From Roseobacter ponti (GTDB lineage Bacteria; Pseudomonadota; Alphaproteobacteria; Rhodobacterales; Rhodobacteraceae): DNA of 64,000 nucleotides. Positions within the stretch are counted from its first letter, which is position 1. Every line of letters begins with the position of its first letter. The notes beneath the pieces are model-generated. The model saw nothing but the letters and a program-made list of their open reading frames with translations, was not told where the DNA came from and ran no database searches. Position numbers and translations under genes: made by a program. Location: NCBI RefSeq assembly GCF_012932215.1, contig NZ_CP048788.1, forward strand, positions 1,488,001-1,552,000. Reading direction: 5' to 3'. Below, piece by piece: positions 44,253-53,917 of this stretch.

Positions 44253-45202
44253 TGGCTGAGAAGAACCAGCCGATCAGCGGCAATGACCTTGCACGGTTTT
44301 CCGGTCCGGGCAGTTTTATGCGTCTGCCGATGGTCAATGATCTTAAAGGCCTCGACGTGGCGGTGCTGGGCATTCCGATGGATATCGGGACGTCGTGGCG
44401 GTCGGGTACGCGCTTTGGTCCGAAACAGGTGCGTTCTGAGAGTGCGATGATCCGGCCTTACAACATGGGCACCGGGGCGGCGCCCTTCGACAGTCTGCAG
44501 GTCGCGGATATCGGCGATCTGGCGATCAACACGTTTTCGCTTTCTGACAGTCTGCGGATCATTCAGGAGAGCTATGACGCGATCATGGATTATGACGTTA
44601 TGCCCATGGCGATCGGAGGGGATCATTCCATCACGCTGCCGATCCTGCGGACCATGCACAAACGTCACGGTCCTATGGCACTGGTGCATGTGGACGCTCA
44701 TGCGGATGTGAACGAGGACATGTTCGGGGAGCGCGAAACGCACGGCACGGTGTTCCGGCGCGCGTATGAAGAGGGGCTGATTGATCCTGCGAAAACCTAT
44801 CAGGTGGGTCTGCGCGGATCGGGCTATACGGCGGATGATTTCAAAGAGGCGCAGGGCTGGGGATTTCAGCAGTTTCCCGCGCGTGATCTATGGCACCGCA
44901 GCCTGTCTTCACTGGGTGCTGAGATCCGGCGCGATATCGGCACGGAGATGCCGGTTTATGTAAGCTATGATATCGACAGCCTGGATCCGGCTTACGCGCC
45001 GGGCACCGGCACGCCGGAGATCGGCGGATTGACGACGCCGCAGGCGATGGAGCTGATTGCGGCGCTGAAGGGGCTCAACATCGTGGGCTGTGATCTGGTG
45101 GAGGTGTCGCCCCCTTATGACACCTCTGGCAATACTGCACTGACAGGGGCGAATATTCTGTTTGAGCTGCTGTGCGTTCTGCCCGGCGTTGCATACCGGT
45201 GA
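44252..45202 (+). CDS. Guanidinobutyrase-like ureohydrolase
   Basis: A 316-residue member of the same superfamily. GGDHSITLPIL, HVDAHADVNEDMFGE, ETHGTVFRRAYEEGLID, YDIDSLDPAYAPGTGTPEIGGLT and CDLVEVSPPYDTSGNTAL closely follow the pattern of Pseudomonas-type guanidinobutyrase/guanidinopropionase (HADxNxxMFGE, HGTxFRRA). It should release urea from a guanidino acid such as 4-guanidinobutyrate. The ATG at 44252 overlaps the upstream stop. Substrate choice is inferred from family motifs recalled, not tested. Confidence 0.85.
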   Translation: MAEKNQPISGNDLARFSGPGSFMRLPMVNDLKGLDVAVLGIPMDIGTSWRSGTRFGPKQVRSESAMIRPYNMGTGAAPFDSLQVADIGDLAINTFSLSDSLRIIQESYDAIMDYDVMPMAIGGDHSITLPILRTMHKRHGPMALVHVDAHADVNEDMFGERETHGTVFRRAYEEGLIDPAKTYQVGLRGSGYTADDFKEAQGWGFQQFPARDLWHRSLSSLGAEIRRDIGTEMPVYVSYDIDSLDPAYAPGTGTPEIGGLTTPQAMELIAALKGLNIVGCDLVEVSPPYDTSGNTALTGANILFELLCVLPGVAYR

Positions 45203-45254
45203 AGCTGCGGGACGCTCCGCGGGGGATATTTAAAAGCCAGAGAAGGGCCGGGGG

Positions 45255-45659
45255 ATGCGAATGATACTCGGGGGTATTGTTTTACTGGTGCTGGCAGGCA
45301 TTGCCTGGGTGCGTCTGGCGCCGCATGACACCGCGCGCTGGCACCAGCCGGTTCGTTTTAACCAGAATACCGATTTTTCAGGCGGAGCTGTCCGTGTGGC
45401 GGAGGCCGGACCGGATGCGCTCGCGCGCGCGGATCGGTATATGCGCGAGCTGGATCGGACCGTTGTCCTGGCCGGGTCTGTGCAGGAGGGGCGGGTGACA
45501 TATGTTACGCGCTCAAAGGTTTTCGGCTTTCCGGATTATACGACGATCGAGGTGCGTGACGAACAGATCCGGGCCTGGGCCCGGCTGCGGTTCGGAGCGT
45601 CAGATCTGGGCGTCAACCGGGACCGACTGGAGAAGATCCCGGTTTTCTCGGAGACCTGA
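45255..45659 (+). CDS. DUF1499 protein, membrane-anchored
   Basis: A 134-residue protein with one N-terminal helix (ILGGIVLLVLAGIAWVRL) and a periplasmic domain. The ending TRSKVFGFPDYTTIEV ... [14 protein letters not shown] matches the DUF1499 family, which has no firm function. The 3' 60 bases overlap the convergent small secreted-protein gene at 45600-45887. Confidence 0.8.
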   Translation: MRMILGGIVLLVLAGIAWVRLAPHDTARWHQPVRFNQNTDFSGGAVRVAEAGPDALARADRYMRELDRTVVLAGSVQEGRVTYVTRSKVFGFPDYTTIEVRDEQIRAWARLRFGASDLGVNRDRLEKIPVFSET

Positions 45660-45887
45660 CGACAGGCAGCCCTGCTGGACTTCGCGCCACATCGGCACAT
45701 TGAGCGACATCTGGCACTGGGCCATGAACATGCGCCCGTCGACCTGCAGGCAGATGGTTTCGCCCAGTTCGACCCGGTCGCCGGAGCGGTCGGTGCAGTA
45801 GCATTCCACGGTTTTGCCGCCGGGCGATGTAACATCGGCTGCGGCGGGAAGGGCAGAGCAGGCAAGGGCGAGCAACAGTCGTTTCAT
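45600..45887 (-). CDS. Small secreted Cys-containing protein
   Basis: A 95-residue protein with a short signal peptide ([18 protein letters not shown]) and mature Cys residues in [24 protein letters not shown] and QQGCLSS that could form disulfides. I do not recognise a named family, but the signal peptide, the Cys pattern and RBS-like spacing make it a credible gene. Its C-terminal 60 bases overlap the DUF1499 gene on the other strand, and it is divergent from prfA with 62 bases between. Confidence 0.65.
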   Translation of the reverse strand: MKRLLLALACSALPAAADVTSPGGKTVECYCTDRSGDRVELGETICLQVDGRMFMAQCQMSLNVPMWREVQQGCLSSGLRENRDLLQSVPVDAQI

Positions 45888-45949
45888 ACCAGCATTTTAC
45901 CATGTTCTGCCGGCTTGACCAATGGCTTTCAATATCGGATTGCAGGGAC

Positions 45950-47005
45950 ATGATCCCAAGAGACCGCCTTGAACAGCTGACCGCGCGCTTCCAGTATCTG
46001 GAGGCGGCGATGGCGGATGGCGCTCAGGGCGCTGATATTGCGCAGCTTGCACGTGAGTATTCAGAGCTGCGCCCGGTGGTGGCGCAGATCGTCGCATGGG
46101 ACCAGCTCTGCCGTGATATGGATGAGGCGCGCGAGATGCTGTCGGATCCTGATATGGCGGGTCTGGCGGAGGAGGAACTGCAGCGGTTGAAAGCGGCCCT
46201 GCCGGCGGCTGAGGATGCCCTGCAGCGCGCGTTGCTGCCGCGTGATGCGGCAGATGCGAAGCCGGCGATGCTGGAGATCCGGCCGGGCACCGGAGGCGAT
46301 GAGGCGGCACTTTTCGCCGGTGATCTGATGCGCATGTATCAGCGGTATGCCGAGACCCGTGGCTGGGCCTTTGAGGTGATTGAACTGCAGGAAACCGAGC
46401 TTGGCGGTGTAAAGGAGATGGTGGCGCATATCCGTGGTGAGGGGGTTTTTGCGCGGCTGAAATATGAAAGCGGAGTGCACAGGGTGCAGCGGGTGCCGAG
46501 CACTGAAAGCGGCGGGCGTATTCACACTTCTGCGGCCACTGTTGCGGTGCTGCCTGAGGCGGAAGACGTGGACATCCGCATCGAACCCGGTGATCTGCGG
46601 ATCGATACCATGCGGTCTTCGGGCGCGGGGGGGCAGCATGTGAACACCACTGATTCCGCCGTGCGCATCACCCATCTGCCGACGGGTATTGTGGTGACCA
46701 GTTCGGAAAAGTCGCAACACCGCAACCGTGACAGGGCGATGCAGGTGCTGAAAGCACGGCTTTATGATCTGGAACGCAGTCGGGCGGACAGTGAACGGTC
46801 CGCGGACCGGGCCGCCCAGGTGGGCTCGGGTGACCGGTCCGAGCGGATCAGAACCTATAATTTCCCTCAGGGGCGGATGACCGATCACCGTATCAACCTC
46901 ACGCTCTACCGGCTTGATGCAGTGATGCAGGGCGATCTCGATGAGATTATTGATGCGCTCACCGCGGATGCTCAGGCGCGGATGCTCGCGGAGATGGGAC
47001 AGTGA
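45950..47005 (+). CDS. prfA: Peptide chain release factor 1
   Basis: A 351-residue release factor that reads UAA and UAG. The stop-codon reading loop lies in [15 protein letters not shown], where the tripeptide is PST rather than the common PAT/PVT, and the GGQ of the peptidyl-transferase loop is at 227-229 in [17 protein letters not shown]. The C-terminal [19 protein letters not shown] is normal. The ATG at 45950 has GCAGGGAC upstream. It overlaps prmC as GTGA (47002-47005); PrmC methylates this GGQ. Confidence 0.96.
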   Translation: MIPRDRLEQLTARFQYLEAAMADGAQGADIAQLAREYSELRPVVAQIVAWDQLCRDMDEAREMLSDPDMAGLAEEELQRLKAALPAAEDALQRALLPRDAADAKPAMLEIRPGTGGDEAALFAGDLMRMYQRYAETRGWAFEVIELQETELGGVKEMVAHIRGEGVFARLKYESGVHRVQRVPSTESGGRIHTSAATVAVLPEAEDVDIRIEPGDLRIDTMRSSGAGGQHVNTTDSAVRITHLPTGIVVTSSEKSQHRNRDRAMQVLKARLYDLERSRADSERSADRAAQVGSGDRSERIRTYNFPQGRMTDHRINLTLYRLDAVMQGDLDEIIDALTADAQARMLAEMGQ

Positions 47006-47835
47006 CTGCCGCCGAAGCCATGCTGGCCGCTATGGCGCGGCTGCGTGCGGCCGGCGTGCCGGACCCTGCGCGTGATGCACGCATTCTGCTGGCCCATGCC
47101 GCAAAGGTTGATGCGGCCCGGGTGACGCTGATCGCGCCCGAGGATATCGCGCCTGAGATCGCGGAACGCTATGATCAGCTGATCGCCCTCCGGGCAGTCC
47201 GGGTGCCGGTCTCGCAGCTGATCGGGGCGCGGGAGTTTTATGGCCGCCGCTTTGAGATCAGCCGGGATGTGCTGGACCCGCGGCCTGAAACCGAAACCCT
47301 GATCGAGGTGGCCCTTGCAGAGCCTTTCGCCCGGGTTCTGGATCTGGGCACCGGGTCGGGCTGCATCCTCGTGACCCTGCTTGCCGAGCGCGATGCGGCC
47401 ACCGGCACAGGTGTTGATCTGAGCGAGGCCGCTTGTCTGCAGGCCAGTCAGAATGCGGTACAGCACGGGGTGGCTGACCGGGCTGACATCTTCCGCTCCG
47501 ACTGGTTTGAAAATGTGGAGGGGCGGTTTGACCTGATCGTGTCCAACCCGCCCTATCTGGCAGCCGCGGAAATGGCCGCTGTGCAGCCGGAACTGCGGGA
47601 GCATGAGCCGCGCATGGCGCTGACAGACGAGCAGGACGGTCTGAGCGTGTACCGCATTATTGCAGCACAGGCGCAGCAGTATCTGAGTGCGCAGGGCCGC
47701 GTGCTGGTCGAAACCGGCTGGACGCAGGGTGCTGCTGTGGCCGGTTTTTTCCGCGACGAGGGCTGGGCGGAGGTGGCGATTCTGCCGGATCTGGACGGGC
47801 GCGACCGTGTCGTAAGGGCATCAAAACCCGGATAA
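47002..47835 (+). CDS. prmC: Release factor glutamine methyltransferase
   Basis: A 277-residue SAM-dependent enzyme that methylates the Gln of the GGQ motif in release factors. [33 protein letters not shown] and the catalytic NPPYL in [14 protein letters not shown] identify it. A GTG start at 47002 overlaps the prfA stop, the usual coupled pair. Confidence 0.96.
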   Translation: MTAAEAMLAAMARLRAAGVPDPARDARILLAHAAKVDAARVTLIAPEDIAPEIAERYDQLIALRAVRVPVSQLIGAREFYGRRFEISRDVLDPRPETETLIEVALAEPFARVLDLGTGSGCILVTLLAERDAATGTGVDLSEAACLQASQNAVQHGVADRADIFRSDWFENVEGRFDLIVSNPPYLAAAEMAAVQPELREHEPRMALTDEQDGLSVYRIIAAQAQQYLSAQGRVLVETGWTQGAAVAGFFRDEGWAEVAILPDLDGRDRVVRASKPG

Positions 47836-48059
47836 AATATCGCGTTATTACCCGAAAACCGGCCGAAATATGCCAAATTTCCGGAATACCCCTTGCGGCA
47901 GGGCGCGTGCCATGCTTATTCAAAGGAGTTGCGGCGGTGGATATGCTCCTCTGTGTGGTCCCGCCCGGCAGTATGCCCAACATATCGAATAACCGGATCT
48001 ATCCCGGCGCGCAGCGCCACCGGCACAACGATCAACAGCACGAAGGCTGAGACAGCTTC
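47836..48059. other. Intergenic region prmC-DUF4167
   Basis: Between prmC and the DUF4167 gene I see no RNA gene or terminator. A 37-codon frame at 47937-48050 with AAGGAG upstream is too short and featureless to call. It likely carries the DUF4167 promoter. Confidence 0.4.
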
Positions 48060-48632
48060 ATGAAATCATCGAGATCCCGGTCGCGCTCCAAGAGCAACCG
48101 TAACCGGTCGAATAATAACCAGGGCGGCAACGTCGTGAACCGTGTGTTCGACAGTTCCGGCCCTGAAGGAAAGGTCCGCGGCACACCGCAGCAGATCATC
48201 GAAAAATACAATCAGCTGGCCCGTGACGCGCAGCTGAGCAATGACCGGGTTGCCGCCGAAAACTTTCAGCAGCATGCAGAGCATTACACCCGCCTGCTGA
48301 GCGAGGCGCAGCGCGAGATTGACGCACGCCGCGAGGAGCAGGAACGCCAGAACCGCGAGCGTCAGGCCGAACGGGATCGTGAGCGCGCAGAGCGTCAGGA
48401 ACGTGAAGCCAGCCAGCCGGCTGAGCAGCAGCATCACCAGCCCGCGAACAACCAGCATCAGGATGCGCCTGCGCCCGCCGGCGGTGATCAGGACAGCAAT
48501 CTTGTCGAGACGCCTGAGAGCCAGCCAAAGCCGCGCCCGAAACGCGCACCGCGACGCAAGCCCAAGCCCCGCAATGAGGGTGGTGAGGGCCAAAGCAGTG
48601 GCGGTGGTGATGCACCCGAGGCCGCTGAATAA
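48060..48632 (+). CDS. DUF4167 domain protein
   Basis: A 190-residue basic, Gln/Arg-rich protein. RVFDSSGPEGKVRGTPQQIIEKYNQLARDAQLSNDRVAAENFQQHAEHYTRLL (about 28-80) is the DUF4167 core, conserved in alphaproteobacteria after prmC. The C-terminal half is a charged low-complexity tail (repeated RQERE and PKPRPKR stretches) suggestive of nucleic-acid binding. Function is not established. It ends 32 bases before the bidirectional terminator facing rsmA. Confidence 0.9.
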   Translation: MKSSRSRSRSKSNRNRSNNNQGGNVVNRVFDSSGPEGKVRGTPQQIIEKYNQLARDAQLSNDRVAAENFQQHAEHYTRLLSEAQREIDARREEQERQNRERQAERDRERAERQEREASQPAEQQHHQPANNQHQDAPAPAGGDQDSNLVETPESQPKPRPKRAPRRKPKPRNEGGEGQSSGGGDAPEAAE

Positions 48633-48663
48633 CCGGCAGAAACTCAGATTGAGTAAGATCGCG

Positions 48664-48691
48664 TAAAGCCCTGCCCTCCGGCGGGGCTTTT
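48664..48691. terminator. Bidirectional terminator between DUF4167 and rsmA
   Basis: AAAGCCC-TGCC and GGCG-GGGCTTT form a strong stem around CTCC, with T residues after the right arm and A residues before the left arm. It lies between two converging genes. Confidence 0.75.
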
Positions 48692-48695
48692 GCGT

Positions 48696-49538
48696 TCAGG
48701 GAGATTCTATGGCGCGGGCCAGCGCACAAAAACCCTCCAGCGGGATCTGTTCGGCGCGGTCGGTGGGTTTAATTCCGGCCGCGATCAGCCGGTCTTCGAT
48801 ATCAGGGGCTGTGCCTTTCAGCGCGGCGCGCAGCATTTTCCGGCGCTGGTTGAAAGCGGCGGCGACCACGCGTGACAGTACGGCTGCATTCGCCGGATAT
48901 CGCGGCTCTGGCAGCGCCTGCAGATGCACCACGCTGCTGGAGACTTTGGGCGGCGGGGTAAAGGCCTCGGGCGGCAGTTGCATCACGATCCGCGCATCCG
49001 CACGCCACTGTGCCAGGATTGCGAGCCGGCCCCATGCCTTGCCACCGGGCTGCGCCACGATCCGTTCGGCGACTTCGCGCTGAAACATCAGTGTCAGGCT
49101 CTCCCAGAACGGCGGCCAGTCGGGCGGTGTCAGCCAGCGCACCAGCAGTTCGGTGCCGACGTTATATGGCAGGTTCGCCGCGACGCGCACAGGTGGTCTG
49201 AGCGATGCCAGCGGGTCGGTTTTCAGCGCGTCACCTTCGATCACGGTCAGCCGCCCGGGGTATGCGTCCGCGATCTCAGCAAGCGGCGGGAGGCAGCGCG
49301 CGTCTTTCTCGATCGCCAGCACGTGTCGCGCCCCTTCGGCCAGCAGACCACGGGTCAGACCGCCGGGGCCCGGACCGACTTCAAGCACATCACAGGTGCT
49401 CAGATCACCCGCCTGACGGGCGATTTTTGCCGTCAGGTTCAGATCAAGGAGGAAGTTCTGGCCCATGGATTTGCGGGCCTGAAGATCATGTGTCCGGATA
49501 ACCTCGCGCAGCGGGGGCAGGGTGTCGATGGCGCTCAT
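48696..49538 (-). CDS. rsmA: 16S rRNA dimethyladenosine methyltransferase
   Basis: A 280-residue methyltransferase (KsgA) that dimethylates A1518 and A1519 of 16S rRNA in 30S maturation. [32 protein letters not shown], and the catalytic [10 protein letters not shown] are all present. The ATG at 49538 has GGAGGTG upstream. It lies 37 bases downstream of pdxA at the end of the lptF-to-rsmA run; surA-pdxA-rsmA is a classical proteobacterial order. Confidence 0.95.
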   Translation of the reverse strand: MSAIDTLPPLREVIRTHDLQARKSMGQNFLLDLNLTAKIARQAGDLSTCDVLEVGPGPGGLTRGLLAEGARHVLAIEKDARCLPPLAEIADAYPGRLTVIEGDALKTDPLASLRPPVRVAANLPYNVGTELLVRWLTPPDWPPFWESLTLMFQREVAERIVAQPGGKAWGRLAILAQWRADARIVMQLPPEAFTPPPKVSSSVVHLQALPEPRYPANAAVLSRVVAAAFNQRRKMLRAALKGTAPDIEDRLIAAGIKPTDRAEQIPLEGFCALARAIESP

Positions 49539-49575
49539 AAGGCACCTCCCGCGAAACCGGTCGCTGTCGCGGGTT

Positions 49576-50553
49576 TCATGATGAGCCTGCCATGCGGTGG
49601 GCCAGTTTGATCGCCTCAGACATGCTGACCGGGCTGGCGATGCCTCTGCCGGCGATGTCGAAAGCCGTGCCGTGATCAGGCGAGGTTCGGATGAAGGGCA
49701 GTCCAAGGGTCACGTTCACGCCCCGGTCAAAATCCAGGGTCTTGATCGGGATCAGCGCCTGGTCGTGATACATGCAAATAGCAACGTCATATCCCGCACG
49801 TGCGGCGGCGTGAAACATCGTATCGGCGGGCATTGGCCCGGCGATGTTTATACCACCGGCGGCAAGCTCATCAACCAGTGCCGCGATCCAGTCAGTCTCC
49901 TCGCGGCCCATGGTTCCGCCTTCACCAGCATGCGGGTTCAGGCCCGCAATGGCGATACGGGGTTTTGCGATGCCGAACCGTTTCTGCAGATCGGTGTGGG
50001 TAATGTCGATGGTGCTGCGCAGCAGCTCCGGTGTCAGGGTGGCGGGGACGTCTTTCAGGGCGATGTGAATGGTCACGGGCACGACGCGCAGTGCCTCAGA
50101 GGCCAGCATCATTACCGCCCGGCCACTGCCACCGGCCAGAGCACCGAGGTATTCTGTATGTCCCGGATAGGCGAAGCCGGCCCCCTCAATCAGGGCCTTT
50201 TTGTTGATAGGTGCGGTGCAGAGGGCGGAGGCCTCACCGGACTGCACCAGCCCGACACAGCGTTCTATCGCGTCGATCACACCCTGAGCGTTGGCAGCGT
50301 CGGGTGAGCCGGGCGTGGCGGGGTGGGCAAAGCTCTGCGCCAGCACCGGCAGGGCGCGGGGGCAAACCATTGCTGCCTCAGAGAGGGTTGCGATCTCTTC
50401 AAAGGGTGTGCCGGCGGGCAGATGGCGCGGGTCGCCGACCCAGGCCATAGGTATGTCATCGCGCAGCATCGCCCAGGCTCCGGCCGCAACTTCCGGCCCG
50501 ATACCGGCCGGCTCGCCGCAGCTTATGACAACCGGTTTATCCGGCAGGGTCAT
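49576..50553 (-). CDS. pdxA: 4-hydroxythreonine-4-phosphate dehydrogenase
   Basis: A 325-residue oxidoreductase of pyridoxal phosphate synthesis. [12 protein letters not shown] at the start, the metal His in [56 protein letters not shown] are diagnostic. Its ATG overlaps the surA stop (ATGA at 50550-50553). Confidence 0.95.
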   Translation of the reverse strand: MTLPDKPVVISCGEPAGIGPEVAAGAWAMLRDDIPMAWVGDPRHLPAGTPFEEIATLSEAAMVCPRALPVLAQSFAHPATPGSPDAANAQGVIDAIERCVGLVQSGEASALCTAPINKKALIEGAGFAYPGHTEYLGALAGGSGRAVMMLASEALRVVPVTIHIALKDVPATLTPELLRSTIDITHTDLQKRFGIAKPRIAIAGLNPHAGEGGTMGREETDWIAALVDELAAGGINIAGPMPADTMFHAAARAGYDVAICMYHDQALIPIKTLDFDRGVNVTLGLPFIRTSPDHGTAFDIAGRGIASPVSMSEAIKLAHRMAGSS

Positions 50554-51791
50554 GGAAAGACGATACGGGCATCCGCACGCAGCTGCGCAAGCAGGCTCTG
50601 TGCATAGGTGTTGATCGTGCGCTCGCGCAGCGCTGCCGCTGCATCCTCGCGGGCCACTTCCTCGTTAATCACCGATGTCCGTCCGCAAAGCATCAGAAAG
50701 ACCAGCGTCTGGCCGCCTGAGCGGGTCAGTGTGGTCGAAACCTCGCCCGGATCCAGCTTGCTCAGCTCAATCGCGATATCCTGCGGGATTTCGCCGGGTG
50801 GCAGGCTCTGACGTTCGAGAATTTCCTCAGGTTTTCCTTTCGCCACGCCGTATAGGTCATCGCAGATATCGACCCGGGCGCGCAGCTTGCGCGCGGCATT
50901 CAGCCCCGCCTGGCTGCGACCGCCGGGCAGGTAATAGGCGGCATATTCTATCGCTGCGTATTCTTCGACCGGATCGCCGGTCTCTTCGATGTCACGCAGC
51001 TGAAAGAGGGCGACCGCATCCTGAATGGCGATCGGCGCGGTGACCTCGCCTGGTGCCAGTGCCAGCAGCAGCGGGCGCAGCACGGGCGGCAGATTGCTCA
51101 GCTGCTGCCAGGGCAGACGTCCGCCCTGATCGCGCGTCGCGGTGGCGGAATAACGGCGGGCGTATTCGGAAAATTCTTCGGTGGAAGTGCTGGCCGCGAT
51201 CTGGTCGGCCACAGCGTTGACCTCTTCGCGCTGTTCCGGCGGGGCGGGAATAATGATCTCGGAGACCAGAACGCGGATGCCGCCTGCGTCAGTGGTCGAT
51301 CCCAGCGCGCGGTCAATCTCGTCTTCGCTGATCTCAAGGCGGCGGCCAAAGCGCGCCGCGATCAGGTCGCGCCATGTCACGCCGATGCTGATGAAATCCT
51401 CAAAGCTTTCACGCGCGACGCCGGCTTCTTCCAGCCGGGACACCATTTCTTCGCCTTCGAGATTGGCCCGTGCTGCGAATTCCGACATGCCTGCGGCCAG
51501 CCCTTCGGGCGTGATCTCGAGGCCGGCGGCATCCACTGCCTGTTCGCGCAGGCGCTCGTCGATCAGCGTCTCAATCACCGCGTCCCGCGTGGCGCCCGGG
51601 GCATTCAGCAGGGTCAGAAACCGCAGCCGCTGTTCGATCTCGTATCCCGTGACGACGTCATCGTTCACCAGAACGGCCGGTGCAAAGAGGTTCTGTGCGG
51701 CCGCGGGCATGGCTGCGCCCGCCGCCAGCACGGCAAACGCCGCAGCGGTGCCAAATCTTTTCAGTCTGCTCATATTGCCTAGCTTTTGCAT
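50550..51791 (-). CDS. surA: Periplasmic peptidyl-prolyl isomerase/chaperone SurA
   Basis: A 413-residue periplasmic protein with a signal peptide (GTAAAFAVLAAGAAMPAAAQ), an N-terminal SurA domain (VLVNDDVVTGYEIEQRLRFL), and a parvulin-like region starting VLVSEIIIPAP. It escorts unfolded outer-membrane proteins, LptD among them. ATGs at 51791 and 51773 are both possible; the first overlaps the lptD stop. It sits between lptD and pdxA, the normal order in E. coli. Confidence 0.9.
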   Translation of the reverse strand: MQKLGNMSRLKRFGTAAAFAVLAAGAAMPAAAQNLFAPAVLVNDDVVTGYEIEQRLRFLTLLNAPGATRDAVIETLIDERLREQAVDAAGLEITPEGLAAGMSEFAARANLEGEEMVSRLEEAGVARESFEDFISIGVTWRDLIAARFGRRLEISEDEIDRALGSTTDAGGIRVLVSEIIIPAPPEQREEVNAVADQIAASTSTEEFSEYARRYSATATRDQGGRLPWQQLSNLPPVLRPLLLALAPGEVTAPIAIQDAVALFQLRDIEETGDPVEEYAAIEYAAYYLPGGRSQAGLNAARKLRARVDICDDLYGVAKGKPEEILERQSLPPGEIPQDIAIELSKLDPGEVSTTLTRSGGQTLVFLMLCGRTSVINEEVAREDAAAALRERTINTYAQSLLAQLRADARIVFP

Positions 51792-53917
51792 GTTCTTGTG
51801 TATGTCTCCGTCCCCTTGCGGGCCGAGAAGCCGTTAAGGCCGATGTTTAACCCCAGAGTGGTCGATGGCTCAAGACTTGTCGAGGTGGTAAAGCGCCGGT
51901 CCACAGAGAAGTCAACCGACACGCATTCGTTGTTGTAGCTCACGCCGGCACCAGCCGTCACCGCTCCGTTGGCCGAGAAATCGTAGCGCCAGTTGGCCCG
52001 CGTCGTCCAGTGACGGTCCACCCGGTAAAATCCATCCAGCAGTATTTCTGACACGTTCCCGACAGACCCGATCTCTTCGTCCTCATCGAGCCAGATGTAG
52101 GTTCCCCCGATCCGGCCGCGGCCTGTGCTGTATTCGCCGCGGAATTCAGCTTTGGTGAAATCGAAGGCATCGTTAAAGAGTGTGCGCGCCGTAATATCCC
52201 AACCGCCAGGCGTCTTGAACTGTCCGGCCAGCAACAGATCGGAACTCGTGCCGGTCAGGCCTGATGACACCGTAAAGCTGTCATCCGCTTTGGCCCGCAC
52301 GACCTGCCCCAGTGTCATTGAACTGTCCCAGCCCTGCGGATTGTAGCGCGACCAGTTGATACCCCAGGCCCCGACGGTGCCCCGTTCGCGGCGGTCTGCC
52401 CTGGGAAACCGGGACAGTGACAGAAGGTTGCCGCCGTCAAATTCGACCCGCGTGCTCTCTTCATTGGGGATATCGAGGCGGTCACCGCCGGTCCAGCCGA
52501 TCTGTGCCACCGGTTCGAGCAGATGCGACACACCGTCCTGAGATGTCTTTGCCAGGGGATAACGCAGAGCCAGTGCCGTACGCGGGCTCAGCTGTGTCTG
52601 GTTCTGCGGTGTCGTGCTGTCCTGGGTAATGTTGAAGAGATCCGCAGAAAGCCCGACAGTTGCGTCCGCGCGCAGCCCTCCGGGCAGGGTCCAGCCGCGC
52701 AGCCAGTCGGTATCGACATTCACCCGCGAGACGTCGCGGCCGATAATATCCTCATCGGAATAGCGGAAATGGCTGTGCGCGTTTGCGGTAAAGCGCAGCT
52801 CCCCGCCGAAACCCTGCGGGAAGTAACGGGTTTCATAATAGAGATCGGCGACGACGGTCGGCAGTTCGGCATTCACGTCGCCGTCGCGCAGGGATTTGTA
52901 GTTGATCAGGCCGGCCGAAATGAACTCGTCCCGCCGCGCCCGGCTGATGGTCAGCGCGCTGTCGAGACGGTCTTTGCCCGAGTAGCCGTAGTTTTCAAGA
53001 TAGGCGTCATCCGAGGTCAGTTCCAGATCAAAGGTCAGCCGGAAATCATCCCGCAGTTCGAAATTACCAAGGCCAAAGAGATACCCACGGGTTTCTCCCG
53101 GGCGTTCGTCATCCCGGCTGACGGCCGTTTCAAAATCGATCCGGCCGTTCACGAAAGCCTGACGGTACCGCAGTTCCAGCGTGCGCGTGCGCGCAGAGAC
53201 ATAGGGCGTCACGGTGATGTCACGATGCGGGTCAATTGCGATAAAATAGGGGATCTTGATCCCTGTCGCGAGTTCGCTGGTGGTGCGCAGCGAGGGAATA
53301 AGAAAACCGGTCGTACGCTCGACGGTCGGATCGGGCAGGCGCAGACGCGGAAAATAGGCCACGGGGATATTTCTGATGCGGAACTGGGCCTGGTCGAAAT
53401 AGATCTGGCGCTCTTCGCGGTCGTGGATCACCCGTTTTGCGCGGATCTGCCAGAGTGGTGGCTTGCCGTCTTCGCAGATCCTGCATGAGGTTACGGTGGT
53501 TTTGTAAAGCTGGTCATAGCGTGGTGTCACCCGCTGCATCCGCACGGCGGCCAGCTGCAGCTGCTGGTTCATCACCAGGCGCGCGCTGCTCAGCAGACCG
53601 GTGCGCAGGTTCTCGTCCAGACTGGCCGCCGACGCGAGGATCGTCGTGCGTCCGCCGTCCGTGATTGCAATCGGGCCCCTGATCTCGAGCGACCCCGCGC
53701 TTTGGTCATAGCGGATTTCGCTTGCGGTGATGCGGGTTGTGCCCTGAAAGGCTTCGACATTGCCACGGGCGACGAGCACCCGGTCTTCGCGGATGAGCAG
53801 CTCATCGGCGATCAGAACCGTGGGTGGTTTATCTGTCGCGGTCTGCTGTGCGGCTGCCGGGCAGGACAACGCCACGAAGAAAAGCAAAGCTGCAAGGCGG
53901 CTCAGCATATCAGCCAT
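51779..53917 (-). CDS. lptD: LPS-assembly protein LptD
   Basis: A 712-residue outer-membrane barrel that inserts LPS into the outer leaflet. After a signal peptide (LAALLFFVALSCPAAAQ), the LptA/OstA-like domain begins at VLIADELLIREDRVLVARGNVEAFQ. The barrel follows, with Cys in TSCRICEDG, NNECVSVDF and the terminal RTCKS positioned for disulfides. The ATG at 53917 overlaps the lptG stop; an ATG at 53908 has GGAGG at better spacing and is an equal candidate. It lies between lptG and surA. Confidence 0.92.
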   Translation of the reverse strand: MADMLSRLAALLFFVALSCPAAAQQTATDKPPTVLIADELLIREDRVLVARGNVEAFQGTTRITASEIRYDQSAGSLEIRGPIAITDGGRTTILASAASLDENLRTGLLSSARLVMNQQLQLAAVRMQRVTPRYDQLYKTTVTSCRICEDGKPPLWQIRAKRVIHDREERQIYFDQAQFRIRNIPVAYFPRLRLPDPTVERTTGFLIPSLRTTSELATGIKIPYFIAIDPHRDITVTPYVSARTRTLELRYRQAFVNGRIDFETAVSRDDERPGETRGYLFGLGNFELRDDFRLTFDLELTSDDAYLENYGYSGKDRLDSALTISRARRDEFISAGLINYKSLRDGDVNAELPTVVADLYYETRYFPQGFGGELRFTANAHSHFRYSDEDIIGRDVSRVNVDTDWLRGWTLPGGLRADATVGLSADLFNITQDSTTPQNQTQLSPRTALALRYPLAKTSQDGVSHLLEPVAQIGWTGGDRLDIPNEESTRVEFDGGNLLSLSRFPRADRRERGTVGAWGINWSRYNPQGWDSSMTLGQVVRAKADDSFTVSSGLTGTSSDLLLAGQFKTPGGWDITARTLFNDAFDFTKAEFRGEYSTGRGRIGGTYIWLDEDEEIGSVGNVSEILLDGFYRVDRHWTTRANWRYDFSANGAVTAGAGVSYNNECVSVDFSVDRRFTTSTSLEPSTTLGLNIGLNGFSARKGTETYTRTCKS

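Noticed and set aside
47937-48050. 37-codon ORF with GTG start before the DUF4167 gene
   Set aside because: Although AAGGAG is upstream, the product has no recognisable composition and likely overlaps a promoter.
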